Below, one piece after another: positions 51,779-59,335 of a stretch of 64,000 bases of DNA. Position 1 is the first letter of the stretch. Each line of letters begins with the position of its first letter. Source of the DNA: Castellaniella sp035707805 (GTDB lineage: Bacteria; Pseudomonadota; Gammaproteobacteria; Burkholderiales; Burkholderiaceae_B); assembly GCA_035707805.1 (NCBI GenBank), contig DASSTS010000051.1:62001-126000 (forward strand), read 5' to 3'. The translations under genes were made by a program, and so were the position numbers. Under the pieces are notes generated by a model. That model was not told the origin of the DNA. It was given only the letters and a program-made list of their open reading frames with translations, and did no database searches.

Positions 51779-52566
51779 GCGTGAGGGAATGGGATGGGGG
51801 TCTGCCCGGCATCACGGGTTCGGCGTGGAACGGCGTGCGCTATGTCTCGACCTGGCGCGAGGGCGGGGTCAGCCAGGCCCCCTGGGACAGCCTGAACCTG
51901 GGCGCGCATGTCGGGGACGATCCCGCAGCCGTGCGGGAGAACCGCCGGCGCGTGCACGCGGCCCTGCCGGCCGAACCGCTGTGGCTCGAGCAGGTGCATG
52001 GGACGGACGTCTGGCAGGCGGACGCGGGCCCCGCGACGTCCGGCGCGGACGGGACCCGCATGCTGTCCGCCGCGCCTTGCGCGGATGCGGCCGTCACGTG
52101 CCGCCGCGGCGCGCCGCTGGCGATCATGACCGCCGACTGCCTGCCGGTGGTCGTGGCCGACGGCGCGGGCACGGTCCTGGGCGTGGCCCACGCGGGCTGG
52201 CGCGGGCTGGCGGCCGGTGTGCTGGACAACACCCTGGCCGCCCTGCGGCGCCAGGCGCCGTCCGCGCGCGACTGGCGCGCCTGGCTGGGACCCGCCATCG
52301 GCGCCGGAGACTTTGAGGTCGGTCCCGAGGTCCGCGCCGCCTTCGTCGCGCCGGATCCGGGCGCCGCCGTCCATTTCACCCCGTCCGGGCGCCCGGATCA
52401 CTGGCTGGCGGATCTCGCCGGCCTGGCGGCGCGGCGGCTGGCGCTGCTGGGCGTGGAGGCGGTCGAAGCCAGCGGGGAATGCACCTACCGCCGCGCCGAC
52501 CGTTATTTCTCCTACCGGCGCCAGGCCCGCACGGGCCGGCAGGCGACGCTGGCCTGGCTGGTATGA
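51775..52566 (+). CDS. pgeF: Peptidoglycan editing factor PgeF (laccase-domain, YfiH family)
   Basis: A 263-residue COG1496 protein. Metal-site motifs are LEQVHGTDV, MTADCLPVV and AHAGWRGLAAG, plus GPAIGAGDFEVG and the C-terminal ECTYRRADRYFSYRR. PgeF removes misincorporated L-Ser muropeptide precursors in E. coli; other homologues have purine nucleoside phosphorylase activity. The ATG overlaps the rluD stop (ATGA), so translation is coupled. Confidence 0.92.
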   Translation: MSVREWDGGLPGITGSAWNGVRYVSTWREGGVSQAPWDSLNLGAHVGDDPAAVRENRRRVHAALPAEPLWLEQVHGTDVWQADAGPATSGADGTRMLSAAPCADAAVTCRRGAPLAIMTADCLPVVVADGAGTVLGVAHAGWRGLAAGVLDNTLAALRRQAPSARDWRAWLGPAIGAGDFEVGPEVRAAFVAPDPGAAVHFTPSGRPDHWLADLAGLAARRLALLGVEAVEASGECTYRRADRYFSYRRQARTGRQATLAWLV

Positions 52567-52626
52567 TCTGGCTGCGGCCGCCGCGGCGGGCGTTTCGCGA
52601 GCCTGATCGCTAGCGAATTACCCGGA

Positions 52627-52654
52627 TTGACGCCCACTGCCAGCATGTCAGAAT
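52627..52654 (+). promoter_or_regulatory. Possible sigma-70 promoter upstream of phaC
   Basis: TTGACG and CAGAAT are separated by 16 bp, about 55-80 bp before the phaC GTG, in the 141-bp gap after pgeF. The -35 is good and the -10 is moderate. Confidence 0.3.
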
Positions 52655-52707
52655 GGGTGGAATCAACATCATGAGGCCAGGCAGGGCTTCACCAGGCGGG
52701 GGGTGTA

Positions 52708-54327
52708 GTGGGCGAAACGAATTCATCTCGGCAGACGGACCCGCATGCTGCCGCCGCCGATCGCGTGGCCGCGATCCAGTCCGAATTCCTGCGGGCCTGG
52801 CAGTCCCTCCTCGGGCAGGCCGGCCGGGGCGCCCTGGCGCCGGTGTCCGACCGCCGCTTCGCCTCCGAGGCCTGGTCCGGCAATCCCCATGCCCTGTTTT
52901 CCGCCCACGCCTATCTGATCCTGGCGCGGGCGATGCAGCAGCTTGCCGAGGCGGCCGACGTGGGCGACGCCGCCCGTGAGCGCCTGCGGTTCGCGGTCAT
53001 GCAATGGACCGAGGCCGCCGCGCCCTCGAATTTCCTGGCCAGCAATCCGGACGCCCTGCAGGCGCTGCTGCGCAGCGGCGGCGAGTCCCTGCAGCGCGGC
53101 CTGGCCAACATGGCGCGCGACCTGCGGCGCCGCCGCATCACACAGACCGACGAGTCCGCCTTCGCGCCCGGCGAGAACCTCGCCATGACCCCCGGGGCGG
53201 TGGTGTACGAAAACCCGCTGATGCAACTGATCCAGTATCAGCCGCAGGGCGCCCGGGTCCACCAGCGGCCCTTGCTGATGGTGCCGCCGTGCATCAACAA
53301 ATACTACATACTGGACCTGCAGCCCACCAATTCCCTGGTGCGCCATGCGCTGCAGGCGGGCTTCCAGGTCTATATGGTGTCCTGGCGCAATCCGCGCCCC
53401 GATGACGACGACGGCATCGACACCCGCACCTGGGACGACTATGTCCAGGACGGCGTGCTGCGCGCCATCCAGGCCGTGCGCGACATCAGCGGCCAGGGGC
53501 AGATCAATGCGTTGGGATTCTGCGTCGGGGGCACACTGCTGGCCACCGCCCTGGCCGTCGCGCGCGCCCGCGGCGAGGACCCTGTGGCGGCGCTGACGCT
53601 GCTCACCACCTTCCTGGATTTCCGCGACACCGGCATCCTGGACGTCTTCGTCGACGAATGGCATGCGCAGGCCCGCGACCGGCAGCTGGGGGCCAAGGGC
53701 CTGATGACGGCCGGCGAGCTCTCCACGACTTTCTCCTTCCTGCGGCCGTCCGAGCTGGTCTGGAACTACGTCAGCGCCAACTACCTGATGGGCGAGGCGC
53801 CCCGGGCCTTCGACCTGCTGGCCTGGAACGCCGACGGCACCAACCTGCCCGGACCGTTCTTCACCTGGTATTTCCGCAATACCTATCTGGAAAACCGCTT
53901 GAAATCCGGCCAGCTGCACGTCTGCGGCCAGGCGGTGGACCTGCGCACCCTGGACATGCCCGCCTACCTGTACGCTTCGCGCGACGACCACATCGTGCCT
54001 TGGGGCTCGGCCTATGCCTCGACGCTGCTGCTACGCGGCCCGCTGCGCTTCGTCCTGGGCGAATCCGGACACATCGCGGGGGTCGTCAACCCGCCCGAGC
54101 GCGGGCGGCGCGGTTACTGGACCGGGGATGACGCGGACCTGCCCAGCGACCCGTCCGAATGGCTCGATGCCGCCGACCACGCTCCCGGCAGCTGGTGGCC
54201 GGACTGGCTGGACTGGCTGGCCGGACATTCCGGCGCCCCGCGCCGGGCGCCGCGCCGCCTCGGCAATCGCGAATACCCCGTTTTAGAGCCCGCTCCCGGG
54301 CGCTACGTCAAAGTCAAAGCAGACTAA
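52708..54327 (+). CDS. phaC: Class I polyhydroxyalkanoate synthase
   Basis: A 539-residue PHA synthase that polymerises (R)-3-hydroxyacyl-CoA on granule surfaces. The lipase-like box GFCVGG has the catalytic Cys272; Asp426 in YASRDDHIVPW and His455 in ESGHIAGVVNPP complete the triad. The N-terminal PhaC domain (NFLASNPDALQALLRSGGESLQRGLANMARDL) is typical of class I. The start is GTG, preceded by a G-rich ribosome binding site. It forms an operon with phaB and phaR; no phaA thiolase is in the window. Confidence 0.95.
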   Translation: MGETNSSRQTDPHAAAADRVAAIQSEFLRAWQSLLGQAGRGALAPVSDRRFASEAWSGNPHALFSAHAYLILARAMQQLAEAADVGDAARERLRFAVMQWTEAAAPSNFLASNPDALQALLRSGGESLQRGLANMARDLRRRRITQTDESAFAPGENLAMTPGAVVYENPLMQLIQYQPQGARVHQRPLLMVPPCINKYYILDLQPTNSLVRHALQAGFQVYMVSWRNPRPDDDDGIDTRTWDDYVQDGVLRAIQAVRDISGQGQINALGFCVGGTLLATALAVARARGEDPVAALTLLTTFLDFRDTGILDVFVDEWHAQARDRQLGAKGLMTAGELSTTFSFLRPSELVWNYVSANYLMGEAPRAFDLLAWNADGTNLPGPFFTWYFRNTYLENRLKSGQLHVCGQAVDLRTLDMPAYLYASRDDHIVPWGSAYASTLLLRGPLRFVLGESGHIAGVVNPPERGRRGYWTGDDADLPSDPSEWLDAADHAPGSWWPDWLDWLAGHSGAPRRAPRRLGNREYPVLEPAPGRYVKVKAD

Positions 54328-54338
54328 AGGAGAACCCT

Positions 54339-55076
54339 ATGAGCGGAAAACTGGCTTACGTCACAGGTGGCATGGGCGGTATCGGCACCTCGATCTGCCA
54401 GCGCCTGGCCAAGGAAGGCTTCACGGTGGTGGCCGGCTGCGGCCCCAGCCGCGACTATGCCCGGTGGCTCGACGAGCAGGCGGCTCTGGGCTACAAGTTC
54501 AACGCCTCGGTCGGCAACGTCTCCGACTGGGACTCCACCGTCCAGGCCTTCGTCAAGGTCAAGGAACAGTTCGGGCCGGTGGACGTGCTGGTGAACAATG
54601 CCGGCATCACCCGCGACGGCGTGTTCCGCAAGATGAGCCAGGACGACTGGCGCGCCGTCATCGACACCAACCTCAACAGCCTCTTCAACGTCACCAAGCA
54701 GGTGATCGACGACATGGTCGACCGTCAGTGGGGCCGGATCATCAACATCAGTTCCGTGAACGGCCAGAAGGGCCAGTTCGGCCAGACCAATTATTCCACG
54801 GCCAAGGCGGGCATCCACGGCTTCACCATGGCGCTGGCCCTGGAGGTCGCCAGCAAGGGCGTGACCGTCAATACCGTCTCGCCGGGCTATATCGGCACGG
54901 ACATGGTGCGGGCCATCCGGCCCGACGTACTGGAAAAGATCGTCGCCACCATTCCCGTCAAGCGCCTGGGCACGCCCGAGGAAATCGGTTCCATCGTCGC
55001 CTGGCTGTCGTCCGACGACGCGGGCTTTGCCACCGGGGCGGACTTCTCGCTCAACGGCGGCCTGCACATGGGTTGA
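54339..55076 (+). CDS. phaB: Acetoacetyl-CoA reductase
   Basis: A 245-residue NADPH-dependent SDR making (R)-3-hydroxybutyryl-CoA. TGGMGGIG is at residues 9-16, NNAGITRDG follows, and the catalytic Ser139, Tyr152 and Lys156 are in INISSV and NYSTAK. It has the PhaB features CGPSRDYARWLDEQ (NADPH and specificity loop) and GYIGTDMVRAI. A clear AGGAG lies before the ATG, 11 bp after phaC. Confidence 0.95.
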   Translation: MSGKLAYVTGGMGGIGTSICQRLAKEGFTVVAGCGPSRDYARWLDEQAALGYKFNASVGNVSDWDSTVQAFVKVKEQFGPVDVLVNNAGITRDGVFRKMSQDDWRAVIDTNLNSLFNVTKQVIDDMVDRQWGRIINISSVNGQKGQFGQTNYSTAKAGIHGFTMALALEVASKGVTVNTVSPGYIGTDMVRAIRPDVLEKIVATIPVKRLGTPEEIGSIVAWLSSDDAGFATGADFSLNGGLHMG

Positions 55077-55081
55077 TACAG

Positions 55082-55651
55082 ATGTCGAACACCACTGCAC
55101 CCCAGCCAGAACGGCTGATCAAGAAATACCCCAACCGCCGCCTCTACGATACGCAGACCAGCGCCTATATCACGCTGGCCGACATCAAACAGCTGGTGCT
55201 CGACCACGCGGTCTTCCGCGTGGTCGACGCCAAGAGCGGCGAGGACTTGACCCGCAGCATCCTGCTGCAGATCATCCTCGAGGAAGAATCCGGCGGCGTG
55301 CCGATGTTCTCGGCCAACGCCCTGGCGCAGATCATCCGGTTCTACGGACATGCCATGCAGGGCGTCATGGGGACCTTCCTGGAAAAGAACATCCAGGTCC
55401 TGATGGACATCCAGGATCGCATGGCCGAGCAGTCCCAGGGCCTGTATCAGCAGCATTTCGGCCCCGAGGCCTGGGCGCAGCTGATGAACATGCAGACGCC
55501 CGCCCTGCAGAACATGATGAACAACTACATCGAGCAGAGCCGCAACGTCTTCGTGCAGATGCAGGACCAGATGCAGGATCAGACCCGCAACCTGTTCACC
55601 GGCTTCTCCTTTCCGCCGCCCCCGCCGGCGGCCGGCAAGAAAAAGCGCTGA
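55082..55651 (+). CDS. phaR: PHA synthesis repressor PhaR
   Basis: A 189-residue PhaR. The conserved DNA- and polymer-binding N-terminus is RLIKKYPNRRLYDTQTSAYITLADIKQLVL (residues 11-40), followed by SGEDLTRSILLQIILEEE. A Gln/Met-rich helical C-terminus precedes the tail PPPPPAAGKKKR. PhaR represses phasin and its own gene when no PHA is present and is released by binding nascent polymer. It begins 5 bp after phaB. Confidence 0.95.
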   Translation: MSNTTAPQPERLIKKYPNRRLYDTQTSAYITLADIKQLVLDHAVFRVVDAKSGEDLTRSILLQIILEEESGGVPMFSANALAQIIRFYGHAMQGVMGTFLEKNIQVLMDIQDRMAEQSQGLYQQHFGPEAWAQLMNMQTPALQNMMNNYIEQSRNVFVQMQDQMQDQTRNLFTGFSFPPPPPAAGKKKR

Positions 55652-55663
55652 TGCGCCGGCCCG

Positions 55664-55686
55664 GCCGGCGGCGGATCGCCGCCGGC
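55664..55686 (+). other. Stable hairpin after phaR
   Basis: GCCGGCGGCG-GAT-CGCCGCCGGC is a perfect 10-bp stem with a 3-nt loop, 12 bp after the phaR stop. There is no T-run, so it may stop 3' exonucleases or cooperate with Rho. Confidence 0.45.
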
Positions 55687-55737
55687 TGAGGGGGGACGCC
55701 TGGTGGCGCCCAAAAAAATCCGGATCCTTCTTTATCC

Positions 55738-55797
55738 GGGGATCTCCGTGGTGGTAAATTAACGAGAATCATTCTTTTTATCACCACGGAGATCCTC
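55738..55797 (+). promoter_or_regulatory. Fur-like box inside a 21-bp inverted repeat upstream of ftrA
   Basis: The arms 55738-55758 and 55777-55797 pair at 19 of 21 positions (core GATCTCCGTGGTG / CACCACGGAGATC). The 18-nt centre holds ACGAGAATCATTCTT, a good Fur-box half-site pair. The right arm includes CGGAG, the ribosome binding site of ftrA (ATG 55800). Iron-dependent repression by Fur is expected. A transcript starting upstream of the left arm would also hide the ribosome binding site. Confidence 0.65.
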
Positions 55798-55799
55798 GT

Positions 55800-56336
55800 A
55801 TGGTCAACAAGCTGTTCTGCGCCCTGGCGGGCCTGGGCCTGGCGTCTTCCGCCCTGGCGGCCGAATATCCCATTGGCGAACCCAAGGAGATCAACGGCCT
55901 GGAAGTCGCTGCGGTGTATCTGCAGCCCGTCCAGATGGAGCCGGAAGGCATGATGCGCGCGGCCAAGGAGTCCGACGTCCACCTGGAGGCCGACATCCAC
56001 GCCACGGCCGACAACAAGAACGGCTTGCCGGAAGGGGCCTGGGCGCCTTACCTGAACATCCAGTACGTGCTGCAGAAACAAGGCAGCGACACCGTCCTGA
56101 AGGGCGACCTCATGCCCATGGTGGCCAACGACGGGCCGCACTACGGCGACAACGTCAAGCTCGAAGGCCCCGGCAAATACCAGCTGACCTTCATCATCGG
56201 CTCGCCCGAGACCGCGCACGGCAACCACTTCGGCCGCCACGTGGACAAGGAAACCGGGGTGGCGCCGTGGTTCAAGACCTTCGAGGTCAAGTACGACTTC
56301 GTCTTTGCCGGCACCGGCAAGAAGGGCGGGTACTGA
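55800..56336 (+). CDS. ftrA: Periplasmic ferrous iron binding protein FtrA (P19/Tpd family)
   Basis: A 178-residue exported protein. The signal peptide ends at SSALA before AEYPIGEPKEINGLEV. The Tpd/P19 fold is recognised by VYLQPVQMEPEGMMRAAKESDVHLEADIHA (Met, Glu and His metal ligands), WAPYLNIQYVLQ and ETAHGNHFGRHVDKETGVAPWF. In Bordetella FtrABCD takes up Fe2+ at acidic pH; FtrA is thought to bind the metal. It is the first gene of the operon and is followed by ftrB with 1 bp between. Confidence 0.9.
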   Translation: MVNKLFCALAGLGLASSALAAEYPIGEPKEINGLEVAAVYLQPVQMEPEGMMRAAKESDVHLEADIHATADNKNGLPEGAWAPYLNIQYVLQKQGSDTVLKGDLMPMVANDGPHYGDNVKLEGPGKYQLTFIIGSPETAHGNHFGRHVDKETGVAPWFKTFEVKYDFVFAGTGKKGGY

Positions 56337-56337
56337 G

Positions 56338-56682
56338 ATGCGGGCAGGGGTGGGCATCCTGTTGCTGGCGCTGGCCGGCTGGCTGGCGCCGCTGTCCGCG
56401 GCGCGGGCCGACATGCCGGTCTACACGCTGACCTTCAAGGCCGACGGCACGTTCGAGCCGGCCCGCCTCGAAGTCCCGGCCGGGCGGTTCAAGATCATCC
56501 TGGTCAATGAGAGCACCGAGGCGGTGGAATTCGAGAGCCTGCCCCTGCGCAAGGAAAAGGTGCTGGGCCCGGGGGTGAAGTCCTTCGTGGTGTTGTCCCT
56601 GTCCCGCCCGGGCGAATACCCCTTCTTCGACGATTTCCACCCCCAGGTCAAGGGCACGCTGGTCGTGCTGCCCAAGCCCTGA
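56338..56682 (+). CDS. ftrB: Periplasmic cupredoxin-like protein FtrB
   Basis: A 114-residue exported protein with a signal peptide (LLLALAGWLAPLSAARA). The mature part is a small cupredoxin-like beta domain (YTLTFKADGTFEPARLEVPAGRFKIILVNESTEAVEFESLPL...PGEYPFFDDFHPQVKGTLVV). In the Ftr model it oxidises Fe2+ or passes electrons before FtrC transport. His is retained in FDDFHPQ, but a typical type 1 Cu Cys ligand is absent, so its redox chemistry is uncertain. Confidence 0.85.
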   Translation: MRAGVGILLLALAGWLAPLSAARADMPVYTLTFKADGTFEPARLEVPAGRFKIILVNESTEAVEFESLPLRKEKVLGPGVKSFVVLSLSRPGEYPFFDDFHPQVKGTLVVLPKP

Positions 56683-56697
56683 CGCCGGATACGCTTC

Positions 56698-57555
56698 ATG
56701 GAACAAGTCGCCTTCATCGTCTGGCGTGAAAGTGTCGAGGCCTTGCTGGTCGTCGGCATCCTGTATGCATGGCTGCGGGCCTCGCCCGAGGGCCGGCGCG
56801 GCCTGCCCTGGCTGTGGGGCGGGGTGGGCGCGGGCCTGCTGCTGGCCGGCGCGCTCGCGCTGCTGCTGCTGGGCCTGGCCTCGTGGCTGACGGATACCGG
56901 CCAGGAATGGTTCCAGGCCGGGATGGCGCTGGTGGCCTGCGCCCTGGTCGTGCAGATGGTGGTGTGGATGCGCCAGCACGGCCGCGCTCTCAAGCGCGAG
57001 CTGGAAACCGGCGCATCGGCGCAGGTCCGCGCCGATCATTGGTGGGGCCTGCTGGTCCTGGTGATGATCGCCGTGGCGCGCGAAGGCAGCGAGACCGTGG
57101 TCTTCCTGTATGGCACCGTGCTGTCCTCGCAACAGGAGGACCGGCTCGCGCCCATGCTGATGGCGGGGGCGGGCGGCTTCGCGGCGGCGTTGCTGACCTT
57201 CTGGCTGCTGCAGCTGGGCGGACGCATCATCACCTGGCGGCGCTTCTTCAAGCTGACCGAGGTGCTCCTGCTGCTGCTGGCCGGGGCGCTGCTGGTGTCG
57301 GCCACCGACCGCCTGATCTCGCTGGACGTCCTGCCCACGCTGATGGACCCCGTGTGGGACAGCAGCTGGCTACTGGGCACCGAAGGCGGTCTGGGCAAGC
57401 TGCTGGCCGACTTCGCCGGCTACCGGGCCTATCCCGCGTTGTCCCAGCTGCTGATCTGGCTGGGCTACTGGGCGCTGGTCGCCTGGCTGCTGCGCCGGAC
57501 CTCGGCGCAGGCCGCGGGGGCCGTGGGCCGCACGGGATCCGCGACCGCCACCTGA
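56698..57555 (+). CDS. ftrC: FTR1-type iron permease FtrC
   Basis: A 285-residue inner-membrane permease with about seven helices. Two REXXE iron-ligand motifs are present: RESVE at residues 10-14 in the first helix and REGSE at 128-132 in the fourth. This is the standard layout for the Ftr1/EfeU family, which imports ferric iron produced by an oxidase partner. It lies 15 bp after ftrB. Confidence 0.93.
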   Translation: MEQVAFIVWRESVEALLVVGILYAWLRASPEGRRGLPWLWGGVGAGLLLAGALALLLLGLASWLTDTGQEWFQAGMALVACALVVQMVVWMRQHGRALKRELETGASAQVRADHWWGLLVLVMIAVAREGSETVVFLYGTVLSSQQEDRLAPMLMAGAGGFAAALLTFWLLQLGGRIITWRRFFKLTEVLLLLLAGALLVSATDRLISLDVLPTLMDPVWDSSWLLGTEGGLGKLLADFAGYRAYPALSQLLIWLGYWALVAWLLRRTSAQAAGAVGRTGSATAT

Positions 57556-57650
57556 ACCCGCCGCCCGTCCGGGCGGGCATTTGCAAGCGGCGCGGCCCCG
57601 GTATACGCTTTGCGCCTTGCGCGCGGCAGGCGCGTTCTGGAATGGTGAGC

Positions 57651-59081
57651 ATGATCGGGTCGGTTTCTCGTGGACGGGGCTTTCGGGCGCAGGTGGCGCG
57701 GGCGGGGGATTTCCTGCGCGACCATCAGCGCGCCATCCGCCGCATCCAGTGGCTGATCGTGGGCGTCTATGTGGCGCTGCTGGTGGTGCCCGCAGCGCTG
57801 CCCCTGCCGGACCGGACCGCCTCGGTCTTCAACAACCTGACGATCGTGGCCCAGTTCGCCTTCTGGGGCATCTGGTGGCCTTTCGTGCTGGTGTCCATCC
57901 CCCTGTTCGGGCGCGCCTGGTGCGGCCTGTTCTGTCCCGAGGGCGCGCTGACCGAATGGGCCAGCCGCCACGGCCGGGGCGGCGCCATTCCCCGCTGGAT
58001 GCGCTGGGGAGGGTGGCCGTTCGTGGCCTTCAGCCTGACGACGATCTATGGCCAGCTGGTCAGCGTCTACCAGTACCCCTGGGCGGTCGCGGCGGTGCTG
58101 GGCGGATCCACCGTGGCCGCCATGATCGTCGGCTGGCTGTACGGCCGCAACAAGCGGGTGTGGTGCAAGTACCTGTGTCCCGTCAACGGGGTCTTCAACC
58201 TGCTGGCCAAGCTGGCGCCCTGGCACTACCGCGTGGACGTCGAGGCCTGGCGCGCGCCGGTGCGGCGCACCGAGTCGATCAACTGCGCGCCGCTGCTGCC
58301 CCTGCGCAACATGCAGGGGGCCGACGAGTGCCACATGTGCGGCCGCTGCAGCGACTATCGAGGCGCCATCACGCTGTCGCCGCGCTCCCCGGAAACCGAG
58401 ATCGTGCACGTGGCCGAGGGCAGCGGCTGGCAGACGATGCTGATCGTCTTCGGCCTCATGGGGCTGGCGGTCGGGGCGTTCCTCTGGAGCGCGAGCCCCT
58501 GGTTCGTCACCGTAAAGCAAGGCATGGCCACCTGGCTGGTCGAGCGCGACATCTACTGGCCGCTGGCGGACAACGCCCCCTGGTTCATCCTGACGCACTA
58601 TCCGCAGGTCAACGACAGCTTCAGCTGGCTGGACGGGACCGTGATCCTGATGTTCATCTTCGGCACCGCGGCGGCGGTCGGCATCCCGGCCTTCGCCGGC
58701 CTGTGGCTGGCGGACCGGATCCTGCCGGCCTGCCGGCGCCCGGGCGTGCTCGATGCGTCCGGCCGGCTGCTGCGTGGCCGCCTCGCGGGCGTGCACAAGC
58801 TCGCACAGGGCCTGATTCCGGCGGCGGGCGTGGGGGTCTTCCTGGGCCTGTCGGCGACGACCCTGACCCTGCTGCAGCACGAAGGGGTCCCCACCGGCTG
58901 GGCCAATCCCGTGCGGTTCACGCTGCTGGCCCTGGCGCTGGCCTGGAGCCTGCGGCTCCTGTGGCGGCTGGCGGGGCTGCGCTGCGGCCATGCCGGGCGC
59001 CGGCTGGGCGCGGTCGCCGCCGCGGCCGCCGGCCTGCTGCCCTTCGTGTGGGCCTGGGTGCTGTTCTTCGTGCTCTGGTAA
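57651..59081 (+). CDS. ftrD: Polyferredoxin-like membrane protein FtrD
   Basis: A 476-residue membrane protein of the NapH/RnfC-like 4Fe-4S group. Cys motifs are WCGLFCPEGALTEW, WCKYLCPVNGVFN and ECHMCGRCSDYRG, among about eight hydrophobic helices. In the Bordetella system FtrD is proposed to accept electrons from FtrB during iron oxidation. ATG 57642 is an alternative start. The ~95-bp gap after ftrC contains only a short GC dyad. Confidence 0.87.
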   Translation: MIGSVSRGRGFRAQVARAGDFLRDHQRAIRRIQWLIVGVYVALLVVPAALPLPDRTASVFNNLTIVAQFAFWGIWWPFVLVSIPLFGRAWCGLFCPEGALTEWASRHGRGGAIPRWMRWGGWPFVAFSLTTIYGQLVSVYQYPWAVAAVLGGSTVAAMIVGWLYGRNKRVWCKYLCPVNGVFNLLAKLAPWHYRVDVEAWRAPVRRTESINCAPLLPLRNMQGADECHMCGRCSDYRGAITLSPRSPETEIVHVAEGSGWQTMLIVFGLMGLAVGAFLWSASPWFVTVKQGMATWLVERDIYWPLADNAPWFILTHYPQVNDSFSWLDGTVILMFIFGTAAAVGIPAFAGLWLADRILPACRRPGVLDASGRLLRGRLAGVHKLAQGLIPAAGVGVFLGLSATTLTLLQHEGVPTGWANPVRFTLLALALAWSLRLLWRLAGLRCGHAGRRLGAVAAAAAGLLPFVWAWVLFFVLW

Positions 59082-59228
59082 TCCCGGCCCTGCCTCTCCG
59101 TAGACGCCTGGCGCCCATCTCGTCGATACAATTAGAAATAAATTTTTTCCCTTGCGCGAAAGCCGCGTCCCGCCTGATCCCGAGGGGCGGAAAGGGGCTT
59201 TCCGGTGCTTGAGCTGTAGATTTTTGAA

Positions 59229-59276
59229 GCACTACATGTAGTGTATTTCGTGTAGGATATGCACAAGATTTGGTGT
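59229..59276 (+). promoter_or_regulatory. Tandem NrdR-like boxes upstream of nrdA
   Basis: Two 16-bp sites resemble the NrdR consensus ACACWATATATWGTGT: GCACTACATGTAGTGT (59229-59244, including a perfect 14-bp palindrome) and GCACAAGATTTGGTGT (59261-59276). They are 32 bp apart, the spacing (three helical turns) usual for paired NrdR boxes. A TAGGAT -10-like element lies between them. The remaining part of the 254-bp ftrD-nrdA gap holds no visible gene. Confidence 0.7.
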
Positions 59277-59335
59277 GCAAATCGCATGCTGGCCCGGATC
59301 TTTCCTCATCCACCCACCAAAAGAAGACTACTCAC

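Noticed and set aside
55712..55739. Hairpin CCGGAT-N8-ATCCGG with a T-run on the minus strand between phaR and ftrA
   Set aside because: The stem is only 6 bp and there is no minus-strand gene for it to terminate. It may contribute to local structure but is not called as a terminator.
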